Made by a program: the position numbers and the translations under genes
Notes under the pieces: generated by a model
What the model was told of the DNA's origin: nothing
The model's database searches: none
The model's input: the letters and a program-made list of their open reading frames with translations, nothing else
In this document: positions 13,201 through 28,200 of the stretch, in pieces
Numbering within the stretch: position 1 is the first letter of the stretch
Layout: every line of letters starts with the position of its first letter
DNA from: Tachypleus tridentatus
Lineage: Eukaryota > Arthropoda > Merostomata > Xiphosura > Limulidae
Length of the DNA: 64,000 nucleotides
Assembly (NCBI RefSeq): GCF_004210375.1
Contig: NC_134830.1
Span: 167,469,874-167,533,873 of the forward strand
Reading direction: 5' to 3'

Positions 13201-16200
13201 TAAGTCCTGCCATGCTATTAACATCAGTTTTTATGTATACTACTATGGTGTACGTATACTGATAAAATAAAAACAATGCATTAAATTTCAAAGTGTTTAT
13301 ATGTGTTTTTTTATCAACAAAATATGTGTTTCCTTGTAATGTATGAGTTTTGTACAAATGTAATTTTGATTAAGAAATAACATTTATTGACTTATCCGTT
13401 TTATATATGTCTAAACACATAGATTGTTTATTCACTTTCAGGGAGCGAAAAATGCAGGGTGGAAGAAGTGGAAACTGCCATTTTTGAAGATCACAGTATA
13501 AGTGAGTAGAAATTTTTGTGTTTGAAAAGGTATAGTAATTAAGTTATTGCATTAATAGAGCGATGACTGGAATATATTTTGATCCCCTCAGCAAATTTTT
13601 ATTATTCTATTAAACATTCTGAATCGTTAACTTTTATTCGTTAATATTTTCAGTTCGGTTCTTATTCACTAAATCTCTTTCAAATATTAATTCAATAGTT
13701 CCACTTTTTTTAGTGTCTTTATTCTTTCAAATATTTTCAAAATAAATTTAATATACTTATTAATAAGAAATAATTTAAAATTATCATAGTTTGTAAATGA
13801 TTCAAACCTCTGATTATATTATTCAACCAGCCTTTGGTCAAACCATAATAACGTTTAAAAGTTTAATTTTTCTAGCATTACCATTTAGACTGCATCCAAT
13901 AGTTTAGTCAACACTTTAAAATAAAAATTGAGGTGGTGTTTCGATATCTGACGACAAGAATAACGAGACGAAAATTGTGTCGTAGAAGAAGGTAAAATGG
14001 TTATACTAATATGAAACCGATTAAATGATGCTGTTTTGAGAGTAAAAACAAAGTAACTAAGCTCAGTTCGTACTATTATATGTAGAGTGTTATTTTTCTG
14101 AAGGATTATATTGAATTAATATTTTTTCTCGAATAATAGTGTGAATCTCTTGTAGGTAATTTATAACTGTCCTCTAGTTACTTTTATATAACATTATGGT
14201 CTGATAAGTAATCAAAGTTGTTGCTACTTTAATTTTTTGGCAAATGTTATTATTTTCTAGAATATTCTACGGGCATGAAGTGTGTAGTTGATATTTTTCT
14301 CTTCACAAAATGTAATGTTTATGTAAGACCGACGATTGTCATTAGGAAAAAAAGTTCAAAATTATGTTTGAACGAATTATTTAAAAACTGTAAAATGAAA
14401 AAAATGTTGATTGTGATTTGAAGCACAATTTTTCGTTATAATACTGAAACGCATTTTCAGTAATTCACAAAATCGTGCATTTAGGTACTATATATTATCT
14501 TTGATTTTGTTTCAGGTGATCCTATCATGAAGGTTAACAAAATAAGTGGTGAAATCGAATATTTCGTTCCAACTAAGGAGGGGAAGAAAATAAAATATGA
14601 GAAATTCAAAGTTAGTGAAACAGATATCAAACTGCGGAAAAGTTTAATTGGGGCATGTGATTACGTAAGTCATTTGTTTTTAGTTAATATTTCATAATGG
14701 CGCATAACTTGATTAAATGATATGTGTATCGAGTATTCATTACTTAGGCTCCCGCATAACTTGATTAAATGATATGTGTACCGAGTATTCATTACTTAGG
14801 CTTCTGCATAACTTGATTAAATGATATGTGTACCGAGTATTCATTACTTAGGCTTCTGCATAACTTGATTAAATGATATGTGTACCGAGTATTCATTACT
14901 TAGGCTCCCGCATAACTTGATTAAATGATATGTGTACCGAGTATTCATTACTTAGGCTCCCGCATAACTTGATTAAATGATATGTGTACCGAGTATTCAT
15001 TACTTAGGCTCCCGCATAACTTGATTAAATGATATGTGTACCGAGTATTCATTACTTAGGCTCCCGCATAACTTGATTAAATGATATGTGTACCGAGTAT
15101 TCATTACTTAGGCTCCCGCATAACTTGATTAAATGATATGTGTACCGAGTATTCATTACTTAGGCTCCCGCATAACTTGATTAAATGATATGTGTACCGA
15201 GTATTCATTACTTAGGCTCCCGCATAACTTGATTAAATGATATGTGTACCGAGTATTCATTACTTAGGTTCCCGCATAACTTGATTAAATGATATGTGTA
15301 CCGAGTATTCATTACTTAGGCTCCCGCATAACTTGATTAAATGATATGTGTACCGAGTATTCATTACTTAGGCTCCCTTAAAGTGTTTAAAATATTGCAT
15401 TTATTTGCATACGTAAAATAAACTGATTTTATGATTAGTTGAGTAATTTCTTTCGATCTATAAAAGAATATAGGTGGTTTGTTTAGTATTTAATCTACTT
15501 ATCGTTAGGGAAGTTTTAAAAAGTTCTGCCTAAAGCAAATTACATACATCGATCACAATTAAGATTAACAGAGTAAACCAAGTAAATATTTAATGTAGAG
15601 GTCAACGGGTAATGCCATTAAATAAAGTTTTATAATTATTAGATATACAGCTTCATGGTTACAAGGTTAGGGAAACTTAGGGGATTTAATAAGTTAACAT
15701 TACATAATTATATTTTTTTATTTATATTTTGAAAGATAATAAAAATAATATATAAACTTAATTCAAACAAATATAATTTACATAAAAAACGCCTTAGAAA
15801 TGATCGATTCTTAAGAATTAGCAGTGATTTCTCGTGCCTTGAAAAGCATGACGTCAGTAAAAACAGAACTTTATATAATTTTTTCAAAAAACGTCTCATG
15901 GATATTAAAGCCCATTAAATGGATACAGCGGTGTACCTTTGTTTTATCCTAACAACTGTAGTTAATGCAGCGAAAAACTCATGTAAATAAAAGAAAAATA
16001 GCCAGTTAATAACAAAATCACACAATAAGTGATAAAACGTTTATAGTAATTTAAAGGTTAAAGCAATAACAAGTGGTTACTGAACAAACCTGATGTTGCA
16101 TCTATCCATAAGTATACATTAAGACCACATCAATTCCTCACACAAATGATGAATAACAAGACGTTATTAAGCATGCTTTTAATTGTATCTATTCATAAGT

Positions 16201-19200
16201 AATCTTACGTTAAAAACATATCTGATCCTTACACAAAACTCCTCGGTGTAGATACCTGTACATGATGTAAGGACCTCCCAGAGATGGTTCTGTCTTTTTA
16301 ATTTACCTTTTTTTCAAATCTGAACGTCCATTCACTTGTTTGCCATATGTATCAATTCCTGAATGGAAGGAGAGGCTTCTGGTGATTGAAGGGCCCAACC
16401 ACAGCACACCATTTAGACCTTTAATTCCTGGAAACGGAGAGCCTTTGGGTGGCCTACTGGGCAAGGGACAACTGTGTACCATTATTGGACGTTATCAACT
16501 AGTTGCGAACATTGTGTCTAATGCTGGTCTTTGAGAGTGCTCACGAAACCGTGGCGTTTCTGCAGTACAGTTGTTTGACATAGTTGTGCGTTCTCTTGTA
16601 GGAATCCATGGTAGGTGGGGCAAGTGTGCAATGAATCTTTCTTCTTTCCTTATGGATCTCCCAAATTCTTCAAAAAATGAAATCGTAAAAACAGCTAATT
16701 GGTAAATGACCACAGCAGCTTCCACCCTATTCTGCATCTCTATCTCATTTTCTTATCCTGCTTTTTTGACAGACAAATATTTAGGGTAAATATCTTCCCT
16801 TTCTTATTCAGAAGGGATTAGAATGGCTTTCTGCCTCTCCAAAGTTAGTCAAGAAACTACGTTCTTCTATCATCTCGGTGAAAAAATGTCTTCCTCAAAA
16901 ACAGTAAACGCCACTTGAATGCTAAAACAATTGGGACGCACTCATTAAAGTTACTCCCCATGTTGCTTTGAATTCCTCATTAAGAGTTTATGAAGACCAC
17001 GACGCGAACTGGACCCTCGAGGGTAATTTGTAGTGGTTCCCACACTTCTTACTATCGAGCTAAGTAAGTGGAGAAGAATGTGGTACAATTATTAAAATGG
17101 TTAACAACATTTCTCATCTGGAGGCTCGAAAGTTGTTGTCCTGGATTCCATCACAGACATATGTTACTGCATTACGTTACACTACTACAATGATTGTGTA
17201 TACAGCACTTTCTGTACATCTGTGAAAGTCTTTCTTCCATCACGTGAAGAGTCTTTTGACCTCAGTGGATAATCAAGTTGACAAGTAAATGTCTACTTCT
17301 GTCTCCGTCCCCATTATTATTTTTAGTGATAACCCTGGTTCACTTTCTTTGGCCCTGGCTTCTGGTGTGTACTCGAATCCATCTTTTTAGACATCGAGAT
17401 GAAGAATGATTATTCGTTCATGCCCTCAGTCCCTAGAACCTATGGCTACTGACGTAAGGCAGGATCCATGAAGATCAATAGATCTCTTTCTAGTAAAGAA
17501 AAATGGCCTGGCCGTAAACAGAAGTGTTCTTCATCCAGTTTTTTCCATCTAGGTAAAAATGTATTCTTTAAAACAGTGCAACTGTCGAGGTTTTCATTCT
17601 AATTTGGATGGTGTTAAGGCTTTGATGAATTCCTATGATTCTGTTTGTTTTTCCTTACATGAAACGTTTGTGAAGCCTTCTAATATGGTCACCAGAATGT
17701 ATACTAGAATTACTGGTTGTGTAATGAGTGAGTGCATAAAGAGGTGGCGCTGTTGGTTCACCACTGCGTGCCCACTCTCTCTGTGCTACTCAATACACTC
17801 TTAGAGGCCACAGCCATCCGTGTTTTCTTGGATGATACCATCACTATTTGTTCTCTTTACCTGTCTTCTGGAGAAACTTATGATCAACCAGACTTTGATG
17901 CTGTCATTGAACAGTTGCTGTCTCCATTCTAATCCTGGAAGACTTTAATTGACATAATCACCTATGAGGTGGTGCTGATATGATAGAGGTCATTCTATAG
18001 AACATATGCTCTTAGATCACAACCTTTCTCTTTTCAATACTGTTTCTTATACTTTTTGAATGCATGGAACTGATTGCATTGTTCTAATAACTATTAATTC
18101 TATATCTAGAACCTCGACAGGCATCCTCGTCCATAATTGTTATCCAGTCTACCAGCAGGCACGGAAGTCTCAGAAGCAGGCCTGGCACACCTATCTAGGT
18201 ATCTCACTCTTTCAAACCACTTTCTAGTGGACCCGTGCCCATACTAGGCAGGTCAAATGTCAGAGCCGAAAGAAATCTTGGATTAAGTTCATAACTAGCA
18301 TCTATTCTACCACCAATTTCAAAGTCATTTTTCCATCCCCTTTCCATCTTGTTCTCCAATTACCAGAAAGTTTAATGTATAGTGTGTAGCTGACACACTT
18401 AGTGAAAGCTTTACTTGCTTTCTTTACTATTAAGTCTCAGGCATAGTGACTGCTTGTTTTCTTTTATGCCGATCGTGTAAAGGGACAACTCAAGCTTGCT
18501 TTTCATTGGTCTGGCAGTACATCAGTCAGACTTGATGTTGTTCACTGTGAGATGCTACACAACCTCTTTCCTGCCTCTCTTGCTATTTCTGGCTGTATTG
18601 AACCAGATCTGACAGGAGAATGTTTTTTTTTTTTATGTTTGGTGCCAAGTTATTGTTCCCCTTTCTTTAAGCCTGAAAAGGATCCCAAGATCCCTTCTAA
18701 TTATTGTCCAATTGCTTTGACTTGCTATCTTAGTAAGGGCTTAGAAAAGATGGCTAATGGTTTAGTTTAGTTCCCCAAATCAAGCAACCTCTTCTTATCC
18801 ACCCAGTGTGAATTCCATCAACAGTGCTCTACCGTGGAGATCTGATTCAAGTCGAAACCTCGATCAGAGAAGCCTCTTTACAAGATATAACATCTTGTTT
18901 CCGTGTTATTTTACTTAAAGAAGGCTTATGGCACTACATGGAAGTACTGCATTATGTGGGATCTCCACCTATTTTGGTTGTTTGGCCATTTACCCATTTT
19001 CATTTAAAACTTTTACTGGATAGACGATTACGAGCCTGTGTGGGTTCAACTCTTTTTCTACATTGGAAATTGGAGTTCCTTAGGGCTATGCCTTGAATGT
19101 CACACTTTTCAGTATCAAGATTAATTATATTTCTACACAACGTGTTGCAACTGAGCTCTATGTCGATTACTACCCTCAATAATTTGTTGAAGTGGACCAC

Positions 19201-22200
19201 AGCAAAATATTTTATCTTTTATTTCTTCAAAACCGTGTGCAAAATTTGTGCTTTCAATCCAGTGATCCCTGGTTCTTGGGGTTTATCTTTGACTGTAGAG
19301 CTTACTTTCATTTTTCACATAAAACAGTTACGAGTCAACTACACTAAAGCACTGAATATTTTCTGTATCCTCTGTTCCACTTCTTGTTTAATTTTTATGC
19401 TCAGAAATTATTATGCCTTGATTTAATCCAAACTGGACTTCGTGTTTCTGGTCTATCGTTCTGCTAGGACCTTAACCTTGAAGATACTGTTCCCCATTCA
19501 CCATCTGGAGCCTTCCACACTTCTTCAATTCAGAGGTTGTACACAATTGTCACCAACCTCTTTACCATCTTTACTGTTTCAAACTTTCTATACAGTATGC
19601 TATCAAGCTTCGATTTTTAATACAGCATCCCATCCAGAGTTGTGGCTTTCTTCCTTAGTTGACAGTGGTCTTTCATAATAGATGGTTTGTAATTTCTTAT
19701 TTTGGTCTTTGTATCCAGGGATAACTGGATAAATAGGGTGTGACATTGTATGACGTTACTGTCCCCAGTGATCAATCCATTCCAATGTGGCTTGTTACCA
19801 TCTCCAGATATGACCTATCCTTGAGTCACCTGAAGAAGGCAGATAATTCCGAATAGAATTATCGTCTTCTCTTTACTGAAAATCTTTAGAACTATCCTTC
19901 TATTCCCGTTTACACGAATTGTTCGAAGTCAGGTGATTCTGTAAGCTCTGTCATGTTTGAAGTCAGGTGATTCTGTAAGCTCTGTCATGTTTGAAGTCAG
20001 GTGATTCTGTAAGCTCTGTCATGTTTGAAGTCAGGTGATTCTGTAAGCTCTGTCATGTTTGAAGTCAGGTGATTCTGTAAGCTCTGTCATGTTTGAAGTC
20101 AGGTGATTCTGTAAGCTCTGTCATGTTTGAAGTCAGGTGATTCTGTAAGCTCTGTCATGTTTGAAGTCAGGTGATTCTGTAAGCTCTGTCATGTTTGAAG
20201 TCAGGTGATTCTGTAAGCTCTGTCATGTTCGAAGTCAGGTGATTCTGTAAGCTCTGTCATGTTTGAAGTCAGGTGATTCTGTAAGCTCTGTCATGTTTGA
20301 AGTCAGGTGATTCTGTAAGCTCTGTCATGTTTGAAGTCAGGTGATTCTGTAAGCTCTGTCATTTTCGAAGTCAGGTGATTCTGTAAGCTCTGTCATGTTT
20401 GAAGTCAGGTGATTCTGTAAGCTCTGTCATGTTTGTTGTTGTATGACGTCTGCTCACAGAGTTTCATCTACATTTCTTGTGCTCAGTGCCAAGTTATATG
20501 TCATTTCTCTTGCTCTGGATCATGTACAAGTACACTGATTGTACTATTTACACTGACTCTCTTAACTCTGTACTGGCTCTGGAATCTCTTCATGATAGTT
20601 TTCACCCGGTTCTCGTCGATATTCGTGGGAACGAGCTAAATGACACCAGAGCTACGTCCGTCGGTTCTAGTACTGTCAGAGCAGATCAGAGAACGTGGCA
20701 GATATATGTGTTTAACATTTATCTGATTCCTAGCCAAAGATCGGGAACAGACCAAACCGAGAATGGTGTAAAACTTTCTTTCTCTTTACCCCATCATGGC
20801 TGACACAAAAGTGTATATAATACCATCACAGCCGTACTTTTACCATATAGGGACTACGGTCCTGTATTCAAAGCTTAGCTTCGCACCAGTTGGCAGTGAG
20901 TTTGAAGTAAGGATCATGATAACAAGCTTTTCCAGATCAAATATTATATTGTTCTCTGGCCATCTTGTTTCCATAAGAATCAACACAAACAAGTGTTCTG
21001 GCAAAGCTACGCACTGGTTACAGTTTTAACGTGTGACCTTTGTGACACTCAGATCACAACAGATCACATTTTACTCTCATGGCGTAGTTACTACTCCAAA
21101 AACGGCACCAAATCCAAATTTATCATGATATTCGCTTTGGTTTTTAAACCTCCAGGGAAGAAAACCCAAGAAGCAAATCAGGGGCGCTCAGAAACTATTG
21201 TTTCTCCTCAGCTCCACACGCATTTCTAGGTTAAGCCTGTCTTGAAGGAGAGAAGAATATCTTGTTTTATGTCAGGAAAAACAGAAAAGTCAGGAAGGCT
21301 GTGGAGAAGGACAGGTGGGCTATTTCAGTGGGGATGAATTCAATCTTGTGATAAGGTTTTCAGATGAAGGAATTTGTGGAATTGCAGAGAGATCCAAGCT
21401 GCAGCCCGTCACATTTTACCACAGGATGCATTTGGTCTAAGCAGAGAGAATGGTGATATATATAGAAAAAAGAAATAAGGGGAAGGAAGAAAAAGAAGTA
21501 AAAGAGAAAAAGACAGGAAGGACTAAGTAAAACAATATAGATACATACAAAACACCATAAGAAAAAGAACAACACTGACAGAAAAAAAAGAGAAGAAAAT
21601 GTGAAAAAATATAGATACATACAAAAACACCATAAGAAAAAGAACAACACTGACGGAAAAAAGAGAAGAAAAGGTGAAAAAATATAGATACATACAAAAC
21701 ACCATAAGAAAAAGAACAACACTGACAGAAAAAAAGAGAAAAAAAGGTGAAAAAATATAGATACCTACAAAACACCATAAGAAAAAGAACAACACTGACG
21801 GAAAAAAAGAGATAAAAAGGTGAAAAAATATAGATACATACAAAACACCATAAGAAAAAGAACAACACTGACAGAAAAAAAGGAAAAAAAGGTGAAAAAA
21901 TATAGATACATACAAAACACCATAAGAAAAAGAACAACACTGACGGAAAAAAAGAGAAAAAAAGGTGAAAAAATATAGATACATACAAAAACACCATAAC
22001 AAAAAGAACAACCCTGACGGAAAAAAAGAGAAAAAAAGGTGAAAAATATAGATACATACAAAAACACCATAACAAAAGAACAACCCTGACGGAAAAGCGA
22101 TAAGCAATTTTGATGGTGCGATTCTGGAGGTTCTGTAATATTGAGTATTGGTTTTCAGGTATGTTACATGTGTCTGGACTGCTGCACTCAAACAGGGTTC

Positions 22201-25200
22201 CAATGAATACTTTGTATACGGTGAGAACGATTTTGGGGGAGCAACCTTTGTTCGAGCCACTAATACGTTTTAGAAAGAAAATTATATTACTTATTTGGAA
22301 GTGTCGTGTCCAGGTTAAATTCCGAGACATGATGAGGCCTAGGAAGGTGATGGAATTGGTAAAGTGGATATTAACGTTATTGAGATTCAGTTTTATATTG
22401 TTAATTTTTTCCTGTTCTTATTGGCTTTTCGATGAAGGCTATGGCCTGAGATTTGGTGGGGTTTAAGGCGACACGTCATTTGTTGCACCACTGAGTGACA
22501 GGGTCGGGTGTTGTTTGGACTCTGTAGGCTGCTGTGTGAGGGTTGCTGGAGGTGCTCCATATTGCTATATCATCGGCATACTGGGAAATAATGGTATAAT
22601 TAAGAGACGGAAAGGGTATGTCATTAACATAGATATTGTAAAGTATTGGACTAAGTACCGAGCCTTGGGGCACACCTGCATTTAAGTTTAATGGATTTGA
22701 ACTGATGTATGAATTTTGACTACAGCTGTACGATTAATGATGAAGCTTGATATCACTAACATTTGCGCGATGCCTAGGACTCGTGTTTTATACCGGAGGC
22801 CATTGTGATAGAATGAATCGAATGCTTTTTGGACATTCAAAAAGGTAGCGATAGTTGTTTGTTTGCGGTTGAATCCTCTAAAAATTGATTCCATAAGATG
22901 GACCAGATGATCAGTGGTTTGTCTTTTCCTTCTACCTGCGTTTTAGTTCTCGCTGATCAAATTGTTGGACTCAATGAAACAGTTAACTCTGTTGGAAATT
23001 GTTTTTTTCCAAAAGTTTACCAAGGGTATTCAGAATACTGATTGGTCTATAGTTATACGGATTACTTATTTTCTTGTCTTTTTTTGGTATGACTTTATTT
23101 ACACTAGTTTTCCAAATGGTAAGGTAACAACCTGAAAACATGGAGAGATTAAAAAATGAGACCAGGTGATTAAGATTGGTGTCAGACAAATTCTTAAGAA
23201 CTATATTACTGATATTTTATAGTCCTAGGGCTTTATTTCTTATATTCTTTAGGAGTAGCATTATCTCGGTTCTGGTGATTGGGCGAGTGTAATATGAGAA
23301 AGGCTGGTTATCTTGATTGAGAATAATAGGGAACTGTGTAGAGAAAAGAGTGGAATTTAAACTGATGACCTGATTAATTTGGTTGTGGTGAGATTGGTCA
23401 AAGGTTGAAATCTTTGGGGTGACAAAAGTGTTCATGAGATGTTGAGCAAATATGTTGGCTTTATCTGAATCAGTGGTTGTTGCGATATTGTTGTATTTGA
23501 TTTCTGGTAGTTATTATTTGGTTGAGTGTTGGTTATGGATTTGACCTTTTTCCAGAAAAGTGCAGGATTTGGGTAAGCATTTTCAATGGTACTGCAAAAT
23601 CTGTTCCAATTATGTGTTTGGAGAGTTTTGATCAGGGTTTTAATCCTGTTATTAGTGTTATTGATCAGAGTTTTAATGTTGGGGTTAAAAGTGATAATGA
23701 ACTGACGTTGTAGTCGTCGTCTATGAATAATTACTTGGTGTAGTTCAGGGTTAATTTTCCAAGAATTAGAATTGTTATAGCGTTTTGTAGTGGGTATAGC
23801 TTCCTGGATGGCTTGATTGATGGTATTGGTTATTTGGGATGTATAATTTTCTATATCATTTTCGTAGGAGGCTACAGTTAATAATAGGGGTAATTGGTTT
23901 TGAATATGCTTATTAACGCAAGTCCAATCTGCGCGAGAATAATTAGATATTGGCAGTAGTGTGTTTGGTTTTGGTATGAGATTGAGGAAAATTTTAATGT
24001 AAATAGGATAATAATCGCTCCCGACGTCGTTGAGAACCTAAAAGTTACGCAGTTGCTGTGACTGTCCCATCAGGGCTATTATTAGGTCAAGGATGTCTTC
24101 GCTGTCATCCCAGTGCGTGTAAATGGCTTGATTTACTGTTTATAGTAACAAGATTATTGTTCTCTACGAATTTATGTAATATGTTGCCGTTACTGTTCGT
24201 GTAATGTTTTTTCCTTCAGTAAAGTTTCATTTATGCATAGGATATCGGTGTTGGCTGTTTTAAGTAATTGGAATAATTCGAATTTTTTATGTTGCAGACC
24301 ACCTCTAATGTTTATACAGTCATGTGAAAAAGTTAGGACACCCTATGAAAGCCCGTGTATCTTTGTAACATTTTTGGATATATAGATACTTAATCTCAAT
24401 TTTAACAATACTGAGAGCTTATAGGAATATAACTAAACAATTAAAACTGAAGAAAAGACTTTAAGATATTCTGCAAATGTCACGCTACAAAAGTGCATAT
24501 TCGAACTTAAGAAAAAGTTACGACACCCTACCCCCTAATAGCTAGTGTTACCCCCTTTGGCTGAGATAACTGCAGTGAGACGCTTCTTGTAGCCATCTAC
24601 CAGTCTCTGACATCGATCTGAAGAAAGTTTGTCCACTCCTCAATGCAGAATTCTGTCAGCTGTGAGATGTTTGAAGGGTTTCTTGCATGTACAGCCCGTT
24701 TCAAGTCACCCCACAGCATCTCAATGGGATTAAGATCTGGGCTTTGACTCGGCCATTCCAGGACTTTCCATTTCTTAGTTTTCAGCAAGTCCTTCGTGGA
24801 TGTACTGGTATGTTTTGGGTCATTAACGTGTTGTTGGGTTCAGTTACGCTTCAGCTTTAATTTTCGTACAGATGGTCTCACATGATCCTCAAGCACCCTC
24901 TTATACACAGTAGAATTTATGGTTGATTTTATGATTGTGAGCTGTCCAGGTCCTGCTGCAGCAAAACAGTCCCAAACCATGACACTTCCACCTCCATGCT
25001 TCACAGTTGGTATGAGGTTCTTTTCCTTGAATGCTGTATTTGGTTTACGCCAAACATGTCCTCTGTTCTGGTGTCCAAACAATTCAATTTTGGACTCATC
25101 TGTCCAAAGAACATTATTCCAGAAGTCCTGGTCTTTGTCTACATTCTCTCTGGCAAACTTCAGTCTGGCCTTGATGTTTCTCTTAGAGAGCAATGGTTTC

Positions 25201-28200
25201 CTCTTTGCACACCTCCTATGCAAGTTAAACTTGTCCAGTCTCTTTCTGATTGTAGAGGCATGCACTTTCACATCAACAGTAACCAGAGCCTACTGTAGGT
25301 CCCGTGATGACATTTTAGGGTGTTTGGAGACCTCTTTTAGCATCTTGTGATCTGCACTCGTGGTGAACTTACTTGGACAACGGGACCTGGGCATGTTGGC
25401 AATTGTTTTAAAAGCCCTCCACTTGTTGACTATTTTCCGGACAGTGGAATGGCTGATTTCAAACTCTTTTGAGATATTTTTAAATCCCTTACCAGACTCA
25501 TAAGATGCTACAGTTTTCTTTCTGAAGGCCTCAGACAGCTCTTTTAGTCTCATTTTGAATTTATTTACAACAAAGAAAACAGGACAAAAAGGCAAGACGT
25601 GAAATATGAACAAGCAAAAAACATTAATATGTACAAATGGAAAAAAAAGAAATATATACAAATATGAATATATACAAATGGAAAAAAAAGAAATATATAC
25701 AAATATGAATATATACAAATGGAAAAAAAGATGAAGTAGATACGAACATGAATATTTACAAATGGAAGAAAAACATGAAATATATACAAAAAACCACAAA
25801 AAACACAAGAAGCGAGAGTGGAGGTAGGGCAGCTCAGAAGCCGATCTCCACCCGACCCCACCAACGCACAAAGGGGCAATACGTCCAGCTGCCAGAGATG
25901 GTGAAACGTTCCAGAACCCAGGCGCTGATAGTTCGCCTCTAGGTGGAGTAACAGCCGATATCTGGCCCAACCCAGTATCGAAAAGTACGACACTGGAGCC
26001 TGCTCGAAGTCCAAGTTGTTCCGAGCAAGCCAGATGACGTGCTTGAAGATGGTAATAGTGTACTAAAAGGTGAAGGCCAGGTGGCTAGGATCAGGGACAG
26101 GTACATGGTGCAGGATGGTCTTTGCCGAGAGCGACTGGACCCGGAAAAGGCCCACAACCCTTTCCCAGATTTCTGCCGACGTCAAACAGAGGACCAACCT
26201 GTTCAAGAAAGACTCCACCTGGGTGTGAAACATGGGACACAACACAGTTGTACTTGAGTTCCACAGATAGCTACGCTCCCTCACCAGCAGGATGTTATGC
26301 ACCACACACCACTTGAAAGCCTGGAGGTAGCGATCAACATGGTGCAGCGCAACGCGGCCTCAAACAACATCCCACGGCAGAGCAGGGTGGTGTCGCTCGA
26401 TCCTGTGGGTACATGCGGGGGACCAGCAGGCGATAGAGAGAACGGGAGTTCGTCGGTGCATCGGCAGACACGGTACGACACGGCCGTATCGTAGCAGCAG
26501 CGTCGACGTACCAGAAAGGTGGGTCAAAACACATAGGTATCTGCAGGCTCATAGGAAGACTATGCCAACCAAGAATCTCATAAGGTGGCAACAGGGGTGA
26601 CCCTCCAAAGACAGACAGCGAAAGGTAACAGACAGAAGAAGGGAAAGACACTTGGTCCTGACACATCGGACGCCCAGACCACCCCTTGGAGGCGACAGCA
26701 TCAAGGAGTGCCAAGACACTGCCTCAGGCTTGCCACCCCACAGGAAGGCATAGACATGGCGCTCGATGGCTCGAGCAGTGCAGTCATCCAGAGGAAGGAC
26801 AGCCCCCAGGTACCAGACCAAGGGGAGGATCTTTCTCCTCACCACTTCTGCACTGTCAAAGAGGTTAACAGGGCAGTAGCGGTAATAGTGCACGGCCGAA
26901 CCAACACGCTGAACCTCCCCCACAAAGCAGCCTCAGGGCCCGCGAGAAAACGAACCCCAAAGCAGGTGATTGGGAAGGGGTCCAATCCAGACCAAATGGG
27001 GAGTCGGCAGACGAAACCCGTTTGCCATAGCCCCGTGCACGAGACTTGGGAATATTCAGCTGGGTGGCACTGGCCCGAGAGTAACGATGGACAATGGCCA
27101 GCAGTGAGCCTAAGGATGTGAAGTTCTCGAGGAACAGGTTCACATCATCTGCATGCGCGACATACATCATGTACGAACCCCCAGGCATCTGGAGGCTACG
27201 CACCAAGACAGATGAGAGAGCAGGCACTTGATACCCAACACATAGATTGTTAGGGACAACGGGCTGCTCTCACGAACTCCCTGTAAGATGGGAAAGGAGC
27301 ACGTCAGGTACCCGTTAACTAAGAGCCTGGTCGAAGTGGTCGCATACAAGGCTTGCACGTACCAGACAAAAACCGGAGGTAGGCCACACCTCTCCAGAAC
27401 GAACCACAGAAATCCATGGTGAACTCGATCGAAAGCTTTGCTCTGATCGAGGGACACAGAGACTACAGAAATATCCCGATCCATGATGTAATGGAACAGG
27501 TCACTGTGAAGCACCAGGTTTTGTTGGATACTTCTGCCCCACACGCCACAAGTCTGAGTGCAGCCGACCAAGGAAGGCATGACTGCACCCAAACGGGCGC
27601 ACAGAACCTTAGAAATAATCTTTGCAGAGGGACCCTCCCGAACACTTACAGGTGCAGTTGGATCTTGGGCGCCCACACAACCCCCACACCATCCGACAGG
27701 GAGACCAGAGCCCCCATGAAGACGGGAGACGCCTCGTGGCCACCCGGACCGACCAGAACCTCACAAGGGCCCCGTCCGTACCCGGACCCGAAAGATGAGC
27801 TTAAGCCCCCCCTCCACCCGATCAGCACCCGAGGCGCCACCTTCCACCGCAGAGGACACAGCCTCCATGTCCTGGGTGGACGAGACACGGACTCCCTCAG
27901 AGGACCGTGACACACCCTCTGCAGTCGCTGCAGCCGTCGGGACAGGCGTCCCCTCAGGGACCCCACCCATAACTGCCACCGACGACGCGAGAGGAAGAGC
28001 TGCTGTCCCTGCCCGTTTCTCCCTTGCTTTTTTGGGCCACGCAACCGTCGGCGGCCCCGCAGCTACTGAGGCGTACATCACCACACGCCTTGGACATCGC
28101 GAGGGCGTGTGGCCACCACTACAAATACTACACTTAATAGCACACGCAGCATCCAGGTGTCCATACTCCAGACATATCCCGCACAGGGGGCCTGGCATTC

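Larger units (their letters stand above)
16260..21240 (+). mobile_element. Jockey-type non-LTR retrotransposon (LINE), decayed
   Basis: Fragments in order on the + strand are an unrecognisable ORF1-like part (16.3-17.5 kb), an AP-endonuclease, a reverse transcriptase, an RNase H and a C-terminal zinc segment. All are broken by stops and frameshifts. The orientation matches the host gene. The boundaries are estimates because I see no clear target-site duplication. Confidence 0.75.

Noticed and set aside
14702..15376. CRISPR-like regular repeats
   Set aside because: The units are head-to-tail with no unique spacers, in a eukaryotic intron.
21437..22330. Overlapping - strand frames rich in F, L, Y and S resembling membrane proteins
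   Set aside because: They are the T-rich repeated tail of a LINE read in three frames.
25565..26014. Hydrophobic open frames on the - strand
   Set aside because: They span the microsatellite-like tail of the Tx1-type LINE and its 3' end.
26585..27910. Several + strand open frames in the GC-rich block
   Set aside because: They mirror the - strand LINE reverse transcriptase and ORF1 in GC-rich DNA.
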